Positions 23,407-32,171 of a stretch of DNA of 48,970 bases are shown one piece after another. The stretch covers positions 1 through 48,970 of the forward strand of contig DMBU01000177.1 in the NCBI GenBank assembly GCA_003446015.1, given 5' to 3'. The DNA comes from Bacteroidales bacterium (GTDB lineage: Bacteria > Bacteroidota > Bacteroidia > Bacteroidales > UBA12077). The notes beneath the pieces were generated by a model. It was given only the letters and a program-made list of their open reading frames with translations. It searched no databases and was not told the origin of the DNA. How positions within the stretch are numbered: the stretch's first letter is position 1; each line of letters begins with the position of its first letter. Both the position numbers and the translations under genes were made by a program.

Positions 23407-23763
23407 ATGGCTGATAAAGGTTTCAATATCAAAGTTCTGGTTCCTACCGAGGACGGGTTTACTATATCAGAGCAAGGAATAGAAAATGCTCCATATTATT
23501 TATGTTATAATATTAGTAATAGAAGTTATCAGCTTGCTGAAAAGCACAAAGCAAGAGAAATATTTAATGATAAATCCGAAAATGTAACTGCTATCAATGA
23601 TATTGTTATCAAACTTAAGATAGATTTTATTTTATGTAAAACCGAAAACAATGCGGTGAGGTGTGGTTTTATTAAGCCGCAAACGAATGAAATAAATAAA
23701 ATGCTTAATATACTTATTGATATGGTAGACCAAAAAAAGGAGTTGCTTTTTTTTAATCAATGA
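23407..23763 (+). CDS. Small protein of unknown function, possible NifX/dinitrogenase cofactor-like fold
   Basis: A 118-aa cytoplasmic protein starting 2 nt after the MalY-like stop, hence very probably translated from the same mRNA. The opening FNIKVLVPTEDGFTISEQGIENAPYYLCYNI recalls the first strands of NifX/NifB-type 'dinitrogenase iron-molybdenum cofactor biosynthesis' domains (VPT...VSxHFGxAPxF), and VIKLKIDFILCKTENNAVRCGF would match the later glycine loop only loosely. No nif genes are nearby. The resemblance is my pattern reading and is weak. Its stop is 10 nt from the stop of the convergent HAMP-GAF gene. Confidence 0.75.
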   Translation: MADKGFNIKVLVPTEDGFTISEQGIENAPYYLCYNISNRSYQLAEKHKAREIFNDKSENVTAINDIVIKLKIDFILCKTENNAVRCGFIKPQTNEINKMLNILIDMVDQKKELLFFNQ

Positions 23764-23773
23764 TTAACTAAAT

Positions 23774-25555
23774 TTAGTATTCGTCTTCTTCCTCCTCAAT
23801 ATTGGGTTTACTCTTTTTTTCTTCATCTTCCTCTTCATCTTCGTCTTCATCTAATGCGGAAACAAGTCCTCCACTAAAATTACCATCAAGTTTTTTAATG
23901 AACGACTCCTGCTGTTTCTTTAATCTTTCATACTCATGCAATTGTTTTTCCAGTTCAGCTTCACGTCTGGCTGATTCTTCTTGCGTAGCCTGAAGTTCTT
24001 CCATATTCTGGCGCATCTCTTCTTCCTGTGCCCTCATTTCTTCAGCTTGTTGTCTTGTTCTTTCTAAAAGCTCTGCAGTACGAATATTTACTTTTACAGA
24101 CGATAAGGTAGATGCAATATTTTCTCCAATCTTTTCAATAAATTCAATTTGATATTTAGGGAATTCTTTAAACGAAGCCATTTCAATAACTCCATAAACT
24201 TTATCATTAACAACCAAAGGAACAATTAAAATACTTTTTGGATTATCATCACCTAATCCTGATGTAATTGAAATGTAATTGTCAGGGATATCTGTAATGT
24301 AAATGGTTTCACTTTCCTGAACAGCTCTGCCTATTAAACCAACTCCCATTTCAATTCGTTTTTCCAAAAATTTCTTTCTATTGTAGGCATATGCCGCACT
24401 CATTTCAATAAAATGATCAGATTCATCATCATCATTTACAATAAACAAGCCTCCCTGATTTGCATCACAATATTTAACAAGATTGCTAATAACATCCAGA
24501 GCTAACTTCTCCATATTATCATTGTTTTGCCTTAGAATATCGCTAAACTTTGCAATACCTTGTGCCGACCAGTTTCTTTGATCATCTTCTTTTTTCCTTC
24601 TGGCTTCTTCTTCTGTTGCATGTTTGAGGTTTGTCCGCATTTCAAGTAAAGCATTTCCTAAATCGTCATTTTCACTTAACGGTACAAATGGACTTTCAAA
24701 ATTTCCTTTTCCAATTTCAATAGAAAAATCTGTTGTTTCTTTTAATCCCCGTATTAAAGTATTCAATGCTGCTGCCATTTCACCAATTTCATCGTTATTC
24801 TCTTTAATTTGCTTGTTAGGCATTACCCCATTTCCCATTAAAATAAGTATATCTTTAATCTTTTTAATAGGTTTAATAATTAATTGAGAAAGAACAAGAG
24901 CAATTATGATGGATATGATAATTAATATAATTCCAGATACATATATGAAATTCTCAAGACTTAAAAAACTATCTTCCATTTCTTGTCTTGCATTGTTAAC
25001 TTTTGCTTCATGTTGCTCAATGAGATGACTAAGCCGTTCAATAATTTTATCACTTAATACAATGATATCCCCGCCTTCCTCAACTTTGGTATAAACATCT
25101 GTCATAAGCAAGAAAAAGTCATCGTAACTTTCCATTGTGCTTAATTTATTCATAATGTCTTGATGCATTGGAAAAAGAGTATCACTAATCGTTACATAAA
25201 GTTGTTCATATAATTTCTGCTCTTCCGGAGTCCATTTATTCGATAATTTCAATATTTTTTCATTGATACCAGGAATATCAACCCGATGTAATTCTTTAAG
25301 TTTGTTTTTGTCAGGTGTATCCGACTGTTTTTCAATATAAACCCAATTTTTAATCAACATTTTTGATGATATCATCAAATTAGACAATTCACGAATCAAG
25401 TCTGCTGATGGAACATATATTGTGGATATTTTATTATTTACTTCAATACTCTTTTTTAGAGTTTTATCAATAAGAACAATATTAATAAAAATGGCTAGTG
25501 TAACTATGCCAAATCCAAGTATAAGTTTCTTTGCTATCGTAAATTTGAAATTCAT
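23774..25555 (-). CDS. Membrane receptor-like protein with HAMP and GAF domains, no output domain
   Basis: A 593-aa protein with TM1 (about 9-28), a helical extracytoplasmic segment (about 30-200, four-helix-bundle-like), TM2 (about 203-226), HAMP (about 227-280) with a possible second HAMP-like unit to about 320, GAF (about 345-485), and a coiled coil with the repeat QQAEEMRAQEEEMRQNMEELQATQEE (residues 502-527, given here in pieces: QQAEEMRAQ, EEEMRQNMEE, LQATQEE). It ends in a highly acidic Asp/Glu tail (569-593). No histidine kinase, cyclase, phosphatase or chemoreceptor signalling tip is visible. In related Bacteroidota proteins this coiled coil usually precedes a PAS or kinase module, so the signal must pass to a partner protein or the gene has lost its output. 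It is monocistronic. Confidence 0.9.
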   Translation of the reverse strand: MNFKFTIAKKLILGFGIVTLAIFINIVLIDKTLKKSIEVNNKISTIYVPSADLIRELSNLMISSKMLIKNWVYIEKQSDTPDKNKLKELHRVDIPGINEKILKLSNKWTPEEQKLYEQLYVTISDTLFPMHQDIMNKLSTMESYDDFFLLMTDVYTKVEEGGDIIVLSDKIIERLSHLIEQHEAKVNNARQEMEDSFLSLENFIYVSGIILIIISIIIALVLSQLIIKPIKKIKDILILMGNGVMPNKQIKENNDEIGEMAAALNTLIRGLKETTDFSIEIGKGNFESPFVPLSENDDLGNALLEMRTNLKHATEEEARRKKEDDQRNWSAQGIAKFSDILRQNNDNMEKLALDVISNLVKYCDANQGGLFIVNDDDESDHFIEMSAAYAYNRKKFLEKRIEMGVGLIGRAVQESETIYITDIPDNYISITSGLGDDNPKSILIVPLVVNDKVYGVIEMASFKEFPKYQIEFIEKIGENIASTLSSVKVNIRTAELLERTRQQAEEMRAQEEEMRQNMEELQATQEESARREAELEKQLHEYERLKKQQESFIKKLDGNFSGGLVSALDEDEDEEEDEEKKSKPNIEEEEDEY

Positions 25556-25699
25556 ATCTTATCTATTGAGTTACTATTTTAAGAGATTCTAAGATAATAA
25601 TTAATTTTTAGTTAGGTTAAATTAATCCATATTTATTAAAAAATGAGTATTAACAGCCAAAAATAATCATTATTATTTGTATTTGTACAATGCAGTTAA

Positions 25700-26455
25700 T
25701 TAAATAAATATTCTATTATCGTACGTTATATTTGCAAGGAAAAGCCCATGTGCAGGAACTGATAATCCTGCTTCTGATCGATTTTTTGTTTTAATTATTT
25801 TTTCAAACTCTTGTATTGTAATTTTTCCTTTACCTACTTCAAGCAAGGTTCCTACAATGGCACGAACCATATTACGTAAAAAGCGATCAGCAGTTATTGT
25901 AAATTTCAAGTTGTAATTCTCTTGAGTCCAAAATGCTTCTATTACATTACAATTATTTGTTTTTACATCTGTATGTAATTTGCTAAAGCTTGTAAAATCT
26001 CTAAAATTCAAGAGTAATTGTGATGCTTCATTCATTAACTGCAAATCTATTTTAAATGGATAATACCATGATGATTCCAACAGAAAAGGATCCTTTTGTA
26101 AATGAATATAATAATGGTATGTTCTGCTTGTAGCATCGAACCGGGCGTGTGCTTCAGGAGTAACTTTCAGTACAGATTGAACTGAAATATCTTTAGGTAG
26201 TATTCCATTTATTTTATACAGAAAATCCTTCTTTAAATTTAAATCAGTTTTTTTTGAATCGAAATGTGCAATAAAAAAGTTTGCATGAACACCTGTGTCT
26301 GTTCTTCCAGCACCAGTAATCTCAATATCTTCTCTTAATATGGTTGAAAACGATTTTGTTAAAACTTCTTGAACTGAAATTGCATTGGGTTGAATTTGCC
26401 AACCATGGTAATTTGTTCCTTTGTAACTTATCTGAATGAAGTATCTGTTTATCAC
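25700..26455 (-). CDS. truA: tRNA pseudouridine synthase A
   Basis: Pseudouridylates positions 38-40 of the tRNA anticodon arm. The 251-aa length and motifs match TruA: N-terminal YFIQISYKGTNYHGWQIQPN, the catalytic loop GAGRTDTGVHA with Asp53, a central ARFDATSRTYHYYI, and near the C-terminus FLRNMVRAIVGTLLEVGKG and AGLSVPAHGLFL. It is a single gene, divergent from the moxR-bat operon. A perfect minus-strand TAAGTTTG (26482-26475) lies 20 nt before its start. Confidence 0.96.
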   Translation of the reverse strand: MINRYFIQISYKGTNYHGWQIQPNAISVQEVLTKSFSTILREDIEITGAGRTDTGVHANFFIAHFDSKKTDLNLKKDFLYKINGILPKDISVQSVLKVTPEAHARFDATSRTYHYYIHLQKDPFLLESSWYYPFKIDLQLMNEASQLLLNFRDFTSFSKLHTDVKTNNCNVIEAFWTQENYNLKFTITADRFLRNMVRAIVGTLLEVGKGKITIQEFEKIIKTKNRSEAGLSVPAHGLFLANITYDNRIFI

Positions 26456-26474
26456 CGTAAAAAATTAACTTTTA

Positions 26475-26482
26475 CAAACTTA
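26475..26482 (-). promoter_or_regulatory. Putative -7 element TAAGTTTG for truA
   Basis: On the minus strand this is an exact TAnnTTTG match, ending 19 nt before the truA start codon. Confidence 0.45.
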
Positions 26483-26652
26483 GAACTAAATCACAAAAAT
26501 AACTAAATCATCTAATTTTATTAGTGTTTCCTTATTATATTTTCTTAAAATCCTTTAACACTTTTTAACACTTAATTAGTTTAATATTGTCCTGATTTTA
26601 CAATGACAGAAGTAGAATTATTTCAATTATTTTTTAACAAAATTATTTTATG

Positions 26653-26660
26653 TATCTTTT
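26653..26660 (+). promoter_or_regulatory. Weak -7-like element TATCTTTT before the moxR-bat operon
   Basis: One mismatch to TAnnTTTG, 15 nt upstream of the moxR start. The 220-nt divergent region holds no other gene, so the operon promoter must lie in it. Confidence 0.3.
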
Positions 26661-26675
26661 CAAAAATTATAAACT

Positions 26676-27671
26676 ATGAACGAAACAGTTGATGTAAAAG
26701 AACTGAATGACCGAATAGAGAAGGAGAGTTCATTTGTTGATATGATTAAGATGGAAATGGGTAAGGTTATTATTGGTCAAAAACACCTTGTCGATTCTCT
26801 GTTAATCGGTTTATTATCGGATGGGCATATTTTATTAGAAGGTGTGCCTGGCTTAGCAAAAACTTTAGCCATAAATACATTGGCAAGTATTGTTGATGCC
26901 GGTTTTAGCCGTATTCAATTTACTCCTGATTTACTTCCTGCTGACCTTATTGGTACGATGATCTACAGTCAAAAAAAGGAAGAATTTCATGTTAAAAAAG
27001 GTCCCGTATTTACAAATTTTGTCTTAGCCGATGAAATTAACCGTTCGCCTGCCAAAGTTCAAAGTGCTTTATTAGAAGCGATGCAGGAGCGTCAGGTTAC
27101 AATTGGTGATGAAACCTATAAATTACCTCAACCGTTTTTAGTAATGGCAACTCAAAACCCAATTGAACAGGAAGGTACTTATCCATTACCCGAAGCACAA
27201 GTTGACCGTTTTATGCTTAAAGTGGTGGTTGATTATCCAAAAATTGAAGAGGAAAAATTAATTGTTCGTGAGAATATTGCAAGGGTTTTTCCTAAGGCAA
27301 ATACAATTCTTAAACCACAAAATATTATCGATGCAAGAAATGTGGTTAAGGACGTATATATCGATGAAAAAATTGAACGATATATTTTAGATATTGTATT
27401 TGCAACAAGATTTCCTGAAAAATATGGTTTAGAGAAATTTTCTGCTATGATTAATTATGGAGGATCGCCTCGAGCCAGTATTAGTTTGGCTATGGCTTCA
27501 AAAGCTTTTGCATTTATCAAGCGCAGAGGTTATGTTATTCCTGAAGATGTTCGTGCTGTTTGTCATGATGTATTACGTCACAGAATTGGATTATCATACG
27601 AAGCCGAAGCAGAAAATGTAACAAGCGAAGATATTATTACAGAAATACTGAATACTATCGAAGTCCCTTAA
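26676..27671 (+). CDS. moxR: MoxR-family AAA+ ATPase of the Bat operon
   Basis: A 331-aa AAA+ ATPase. Walker A is GVPGLAKT (56-63), Walker B ends VLADE (about 116-120), and NRSPAKVQSALLEAMQE with sensor-1-like MATQNP and the arginine-finger region QVDRF are all recognisable. MoxR proteins act with VWA-domain partners as chaperones or metal-insertion factors. Here the partners are the downstream DUF58, BatA and BatB proteins. It is the first gene of a nine-gene plus-strand run with gaps of at most 76 nt, which begins after the divergent truA. Confidence 0.95.
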   Translation: MNETVDVKELNDRIEKESSFVDMIKMEMGKVIIGQKHLVDSLLIGLLSDGHILLEGVPGLAKTLAINTLASIVDAGFSRIQFTPDLLPADLIGTMIYSQKKEEFHVKKGPVFTNFVLADEINRSPAKVQSALLEAMQERQVTIGDETYKLPQPFLVMATQNPIEQEGTYPLPEAQVDRFMLKVVVDYPKIEEEKLIVRENIARVFPKANTILKPQNIIDARNVVKDVYIDEKIERYILDIVFATRFPEKYGLEKFSAMINYGGSPRASISLAMASKAFAFIKRRGYVIPEDVRAVCHDVLRHRIGLSYEAEAENVTSEDIITEILNTIEVP

Positions 27672-27691
27672 AAGTTACATATATCTGTCAA

Positions 27692-28108
27692 ATGAAAAAA
27701 ATAATTGTACTTCTGTTAATTGTAGTTTCGAGCTTAAGCGTTCTTGGACAAAATTTTGTAGGTAGGCATAAATTAGAGATCAAAAAGGAGATGAAAGAAA
27801 ATTACAAAGATTTCTACTTTTCGAAGGAAGTCTTGGGTAAAAGTAATTTCATCAAGTATGAAGATTTTGATGGTTACCGTACATTTTTATTTGTACTTAA
27901 TGAGGATGGTTATTGCAAATATCAAATGCAAATGTGCGATTATGGTTTATTAAAAAAAACCATCGATGCACTAAATCAAAACTATGAGTACAAAGAAAAT
28001 TTAACCTGGTACGATTATAAATCAGGAAAACAAAATTTTGTTATCAAGATCAAAAAAGAAGAATGGTATTTTTCTGTTGTTACAAAGAAGCTCGAAGAAA
28101 ATGACTGA
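27692..28108 (+). CDS. Small secreted protein of unknown function within the bat operon
   Basis: A 138-aa protein with a signal peptide (MKKIIVLLLIVVSSLSVLGQ, cleavage near residue 20). The mature part is rich in Lys, Tyr and Phe, with beta-strand-like segments (YRTFLFVLNEDGYCKYQMQMC, YDYKSGKQNFVIKIKKEEWYFSVV). Two Cys (about 73 and 80) could form a disulfide in the periplasm. It is located 20 nt after moxR and 25 nt before the DUF58 gene. Standard bat operons do not have a gene at this point as far as I know, so it may be a lineage-specific insertion or accessory factor. Confidence 0.8.
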   Translation: MKKIIVLLLIVVSSLSVLGQNFVGRHKLEIKKEMKENYKDFYFSKEVLGKSNFIKYEDFDGYRTFLFVLNEDGYCKYQMQMCDYGLLKKTIDALNQNYEYKENLTWYDYKSGKQNFVIKIKKEEWYFSVVTKKLEEND

Positions 28109-28133
28109 TGTATAACCAATAAAATGATTTGGT

Positions 28134-29012
28134 GTGGAAGCTTCAGAACTACTAAAGAAAGTACGAAAAATAGAGATTAAAACACGGGGCTTATCCAGAA
28201 ATATATTTGCCGGCGAGTATCATAGTGCTTTTAAAGGTCGTGGTATGGCATTTAGTGAAGTACGTGAATATCAATATGGCGATGATATCCGTAATATCGA
28301 TTGGAATGTAACTGCTCGTTTTAATCATCCATTTATAAAAATATACGAAGAGGAGCGGGAGCTTACGGTTATGTTACTTGTTGATGTTAGTAACTCACGT
28401 GTATTCGGAACACAATCTCAGTTAAAGAAAAACCTTATTACTGAAATATCTGCTGTTTTATCATTTTCTGCCATACAGAATAACGATAAAATAGGTGTTA
28501 TTTTATTTAGCGATAAGGTTGAAAAGTTCATTCCTCCAAAAAAAGGACGAACACATATCTTAAGAATTATTCGTGAGCTAATAGAATTTACACCCGATAA
28601 TAAAGAAACAAACATTTCGGAAGCTCTTCGTTATTTAACTAATGTGATAAAAAAGAGAAGCACAGCATTTATAATCTCCGATTTTATTGATGATGAAAAT
28701 GGTATTCTAAGATACGATGAAGCAATACGTATTGCAAATCGTAAGCATGATCTTATCGGGTTAAAAATCTTCGATAAACGTGAAAAAGAGATTCCATCAG
28801 TTGGAATAATACGAATGAAAGATGCTGAAACAGGAGAATATGCATGGGTTGATACAACGAGTCTTAGTTTGCGAAGAAATTACGCCAATTGGTACAAAAC
28901 TATGGAATCAACCATAAGCGATACATTGGTTAAAGCCGGTGTTGATTTTGTTTCAATTGCAACAGACGAAGATTATGTTAAACCTTTAATTAATCTCTTT
29001 AAAAAGCGATAA
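28134..29012 (+). CDS. DUF58 domain-containing protein of the Bat operon
   Basis: A 292-aa protein with the DUF58 signature GRGMAFSEVREYQYGDD followed by IRNIDWNVTAR (36-62). A VWA-like fold follows with a MIDAS-type Asp84-x-Ser86-x-Ser88 (VDVSNS). The start is GTG at 28134; an in-frame stop occurs 9 nt upstream, so no longer form is possible, and the nearby ATG at 28124 is out of frame. DUF58 proteins are the usual partners of MoxR ATPases and form the ligand-binding half of the module at the inner membrane. Gene order (moxR, DUF58, then VWA genes) supports that role here. Confidence 0.93.
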   Translation: MEASELLKKVRKIEIKTRGLSRNIFAGEYHSAFKGRGMAFSEVREYQYGDDIRNIDWNVTARFNHPFIKIYEEERELTVMLLVDVSNSRVFGTQSQLKKNLITEISAVLSFSAIQNNDKIGVILFSDKVEKFIPPKKGRTHILRIIRELIEFTPDNKETNISEALRYLTNVIKKRSTAFIISDFIDDENGILRYDEAIRIANRKHDLIGLKIFDKREKEIPSVGIIRMKDAETGEYAWVDTTSLSLRRNYANWYKTMESTISDTLVKAGVDFVSIATDEDYVKPLINLFKKR

Positions 29013-29029
29013 TTGAACTGATATTAAAT

Positions 29030-30046
29030 ATGATACGAATTGTTAATACATATAAGTTTTCTATTATACTCCTTGTAATATTGAGTTTAGCATTTACTGA
29101 ACTCACAGCACAAGATGTGACGGTGAAAGCAAAATTGGATACTTCAGAATTTCTAATAGGCGATCAGGTTAATCTTGAATTAGAGGTAAAACAACCAATT
29201 AAAGAATTTGTTGGGATTCCAATATTCGACCAGGAATTGAATAAACAAATCGAAATTTTAGATCAATCAGAAAATGATACTACTTTGTTGGAAACTGGTT
29301 ATTATATAATTAAAAAGAGAATTTTAATAACGGCATTTGACTCTGGTTATTATGCATTACCTCCGATTCCATTCTTATATCAAGGTGATACAATAAAATC
29401 TAATCCAATAGCATTTAAAGTTAAATCAATGCCTGTTGATACTACCCAGGCAATAAGGGATATTAAAATGCCTTACAGTGCTCCTTTGAGTTTTGCTGAG
29501 GTTTTTCCATGGGCTGGTGGAGGTTTAGGTTTAGCATTAATTATTTTTCTTTTAATTTATATTATAAGAAAAATTTGGCATAAAGAACCTATTATTAAAC
29601 GATTTAGGCCAAAAGAACCCGCACATGTTATCGCCTTACGCGATTTAGGAAAATTAAAAGATGATAAGCTTTGGCAACAAGACAGAGTTAAGGATTATTA
29701 CACAGTATTAACCGATATTCTTAGAATGTATTTGTGGAACAGGTATTCCATTCGTACTATGGAGCGAACAAGTGAGGAAATTCTGCAATCTTTAAAAATT
29801 TCTGATTTCGACAATGACGATGCTTATAATGAATTAAAAGAAATTTTCTTTATTTCAGATTTAGTAAAGTTTGCCAAATATAAACCCATTGTGAATGATC
29901 ACGAGAAATGTATGAATGGTGCTTATAAATTTGTTGATAAAACCAAGCTCATTATTGTTGAGAAGAATGAAGAAGAACATCAAAAACATGATCATAAGAA
30001 TAATGAAAAAGTTTTAGAAGTGATTGAGGAAAAAACGATTAACTGA
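29030..30046 (+). CDS. BatD-like/DUF4381-type single-pass periplasmic protein
   Basis: A 338-aa protein with a signal peptide (residues 1-28, ending LTAQ), an N-terminal beta-sandwich domain (about 30-155) with the phrase TSEFLIGDQVNLELEVKQP and ALPPIPFLYQGD that also occur in BatD-type domains, a single transmembrane segment (about 163-185) and a cytoplasmic helical domain (about 190-325) containing AHVIALRDLGKL, VKDYYTVLTDILRMYLWNRY and KFAKYKPIVNDHEKC. It ends in a His/Lys/Glu-rich tail. The topology matches DUF4381-type proteins that sit between DUF58 and batA in many Bat operons. It probably recruits the MoxR/VWA complex to the membrane (inference). Confidence 0.88.
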   Translation: MIRIVNTYKFSIILLVILSLAFTELTAQDVTVKAKLDTSEFLIGDQVNLELEVKQPIKEFVGIPIFDQELNKQIEILDQSENDTTLLETGYYIIKKRILITAFDSGYYALPPIPFLYQGDTIKSNPIAFKVKSMPVDTTQAIRDIKMPYSAPLSFAEVFPWAGGGLGLALIIFLLIYIIRKIWHKEPIIKRFRPKEPAHVIALRDLGKLKDDKLWQQDRVKDYYTVLTDILRMYLWNRYSIRTMERTSEEILQSLKISDFDNDDAYNELKEIFFISDLVKFAKYKPIVNDHEKCMNGAYKFVDKTKLIIVEKNEEEHQKHDHKNNEKVLEVIEEKTIN

Positions 30047-30061
30047 ATTTTTGATTAAAAC

Positions 30062-31057
30062 ATGATGAATCATATAGTATTTGCAAATCCGAATTTATTA
30101 TACTTATTACTTTTAATAGTACCGGTAATCATTTGGTATGTCTTTAATCATCAAAGGACTCATGCAAGTATACAGGTATCAACAATAAAAGGAATAGGTA
30201 AAAATCATTTTACGTATAAACACATATTACGTCATGTAGTATTTGCAATGCGAGTTCTTGCTATTGCCTTACTTATTATTGCAATTGCCCGGCCACAATC
30301 TACCTTAAGTTGGAAAGATGAGGAATCTGAAGGTATTGATATAGTGCTTGCATTAGATATTTCAAGTAGTATGTTAGCCCGTGATTTTGACCCTGATCGT
30401 TTGGAAGCGGCAAAAGATTTGGCTATACAATTTATTGCCGGACGAAGAAACGACAGAATTGGATTAGTTGTTTTTAGTGGGGAAAGTTTTACACAGTGTC
30501 CTTTAACAACAGATCATTCGGTATTGATAAATCTTTTCAGAGATATAAAAAGCGGAATGATTGAAGATGGAACAGCTATAGGAATGGGCCTGGCAACTTC
30601 TGTTAGCCGTCTAAAAGATAGTGATGCAGAAAGTAAAGTGATTATATTATTAACTGATGGAGTTAATAATCAGGGTGCAATTGCCCCGATCACAGCTGCT
30701 GAGCTTGCTCAAACATTTGGAATACGAGTTTATACTATTGGTGTTGGAACGGAAGGAACTGCTCCTTACCCAATTGCAACTCCTTTTGGTACTCAACTCA
30801 GAAATATGCCTGTCGAAATTGATGAAGAAACTTTACAGGAAATTGCTCAAAACACGGGAGGAGAATATTTTAGAGCAACTGATAATAATAAACTAAAGCA
30901 GATTTATGAGCAAATTGATCAGCTGGAAAAATCTAAAATCGAAGTGAAAGAGTTTAGTCAGAAAGATGAAGAGTTTTTAACTTTTGTTTTACTCGCAGCT
31001 TTCTTTCTATTAGCTGATATAGTTTTAAGAAATACATTAATAAGACAAATACCATAA
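30062..31057 (+). CDS. batA: BatA: VWA-domain inner-membrane protein
   Basis: A 331-aa protein with N-terminal membrane segments (about 10-27 and 58-77), a VWA domain (about 92-290) and a C-terminal membrane anchor (about 305-323). The MIDAS is complete at the start, LALDISSSM (Asp99, Ser101, Ser103). The hallmark ATGQ/ELLTDG-type later residues are visible as ILLTDGVNNQG and GTAIGMGLA. BatA is essential for the aerotolerance phenotype reported for the operon in Bacteroides fragilis. It is expected to bind a partner via its metal site. The second copy, BatB, follows in tandem. Confidence 0.95.
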   Translation: MMNHIVFANPNLLYLLLLIVPVIIWYVFNHQRTHASIQVSTIKGIGKNHFTYKHILRHVVFAMRVLAIALLIIAIARPQSTLSWKDEESEGIDIVLALDISSSMLARDFDPDRLEAAKDLAIQFIAGRRNDRIGLVVFSGESFTQCPLTTDHSVLINLFRDIKSGMIEDGTAIGMGLATSVSRLKDSDAESKVIILLTDGVNNQGAIAPITAAELAQTFGIRVYTIGVGTEGTAPYPIATPFGTQLRNMPVEIDEETLQEIAQNTGGEYFRATDNNKLKQIYEQIDQLEKSKIEVKEFSQKDEEFLTFVLLAAFFLLADIVLRNTLIRQIP

Positions 31058-31068
31058 ATTAGTTATGA

Positions 31069-31124
31069 GTTGAAAGTTGAAAGTTTATTAGTTAAACTCA
31101 AAACTCAAAACTCAAAACTCAAAA
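31069..31124 (+). repeat. Heptamer tandem repeats between batA and batB
   Basis: Two GTTGAAA units (31069-31082) and four perfect CTCAAAA units (31097-31124), separated by an AT-rich linker containing AGTTT and AAACT. They fill the only large gap (76 nt) in an otherwise tightly packed operon. Arms can pair partly, so a weak RNA structure is possible. Confidence 0.75.
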
Positions 31125-31133
31125 CTGTGAGAA

Positions 31134-32171
31134 ATGTTTAGATTTGGAAACCCAACATATTTATATTTATTGCTGCTAATCCCTGTTTTAATTTTATTAT
31201 TCGGATTTGCACAATATTACAAGAAAAAGGCACTTGCAAAATTTGGAGATATAAGCGTTATTGAACAGTTAATGCCATATGTTTCAAAAAGCCGTCCCTT
31301 TCTAAAATTTGTATTTTTATTGATCGCTTTTATTGCAATTATTTTTGCTTTGGCAGATCCTCAATTTGGATCAAAACTCGAAAAGGTAACTCGAAAAGGA
31401 GCAGAAATAATTATTGCGCTTGATGTATCGAACAGTATGCTTGCCGAAGATATTAAGCCTAATCGTCTGGAAAGAGCTAAACAAGCTATTTCTAAGTTAA
31501 TTGATAATATGGAAAATGATCGAATAGGTTTGGTTGTTTTTGCTGGTGATTCGTACATCCAAATACCTGTTACTTCTGATTATACAGCTGCAAAAATGTT
31601 TTTATCATCAATAAATACAAATATTGTATCGAAACAAGGTACTGCAATTGGCTCTGCCATCGATCTCGCTATGAATTCTTTTACTCCCGAAAGTGGTATG
31701 GATAAAGCTTTAATTGTAATAACAGATGGTGAAAATCACGAAGATGATGCATTAAAAGCAGCTGAATTGGCTCATGATAAGGGAATAGCTATTCATACCA
31801 TAGGAATGGGAAGTCCTCAGGGGGCTCCAATTCCAATACAAAAAACTTACGGGCAGGTAATATTCCAAAAAGATAAGGATGGAAATACTGTAATCAGTAA
31901 ATTAGATCAAAAAACTTTGCAGGATGTGGCTACAGCGGGTGGAGGAGTTTTTATCAGAGCCAGCAATACACAGACTGGATTAAATAAGCTATTCGAACGA
32001 ATAAATTCTATGGAAAAGAAAGAAATGGAAGAGAAAATTTATACTGAATTTGAACATAGGTTTCAATATTTGTTGGGTATTGCTCTTTTCTTCATTCTTC
32101 TCGATATAATTATTCTAGAACGTAAAAGTAAGTGGTCTAAAAATTTCAATATTTTTAAAATTAATGCATAA
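31134..32171 (+). CDS. batB: BatB: VWA-domain inner-membrane protein
   Basis: A 345-aa paralogue of BatA, with membrane segments at about 9-25 and 56-74, VWA domain from about 90 with MIDAS ALDVSNSM (Asp97, Ser99, Ser101), GTAIGSAIDLAM, VITDGENHEDD and GVFIRASNTQTGL, and a C-terminal anchor near 312-328. The stop TAA shares one base with the start of batC (TAATG), so translation of the two is coupled. It probably pairs with BatA in the membrane complex. The heptamer repeats just before it make its translation potentially variable relative to batA. Confidence 0.94.
   Translation: MFRFGNPTYLYLLLLIPVLILLFGFAQYYKKKALAKFGDISVIEQLMPYVSKSRPFLKFVFLLIAFIAIIFALADPQFGSKLEKVTRKGAEIIIALDVSNSMLAEDIKPNRLERAKQAISKLIDNMENDRIGLVVFAGDSYIQIPVTSDYTAAKMFLSSINTNIVSKQGTAIGSAIDLAMNSFTPESGMDKALIVITDGENHEDDALKAAELAHDKGIAIHTIGMGSPQGAPIPIQKTYGQVIFQKDKDGNTVISKLDQKTLQDVATAGGGVFIRASNTQTGLNKLFERINSMEKKEMEEKIYTEFEHRFQYLLGIALFFILLDIIILERKSKWSKNFNIFKINA

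Noticed and set aside
23802..23993. 63-codon Ser-rich ORF opposite the acidic tail of the HAMP-GAF gene
   Set aside because: The Ser run is only the complement of Glu/Asp codons.
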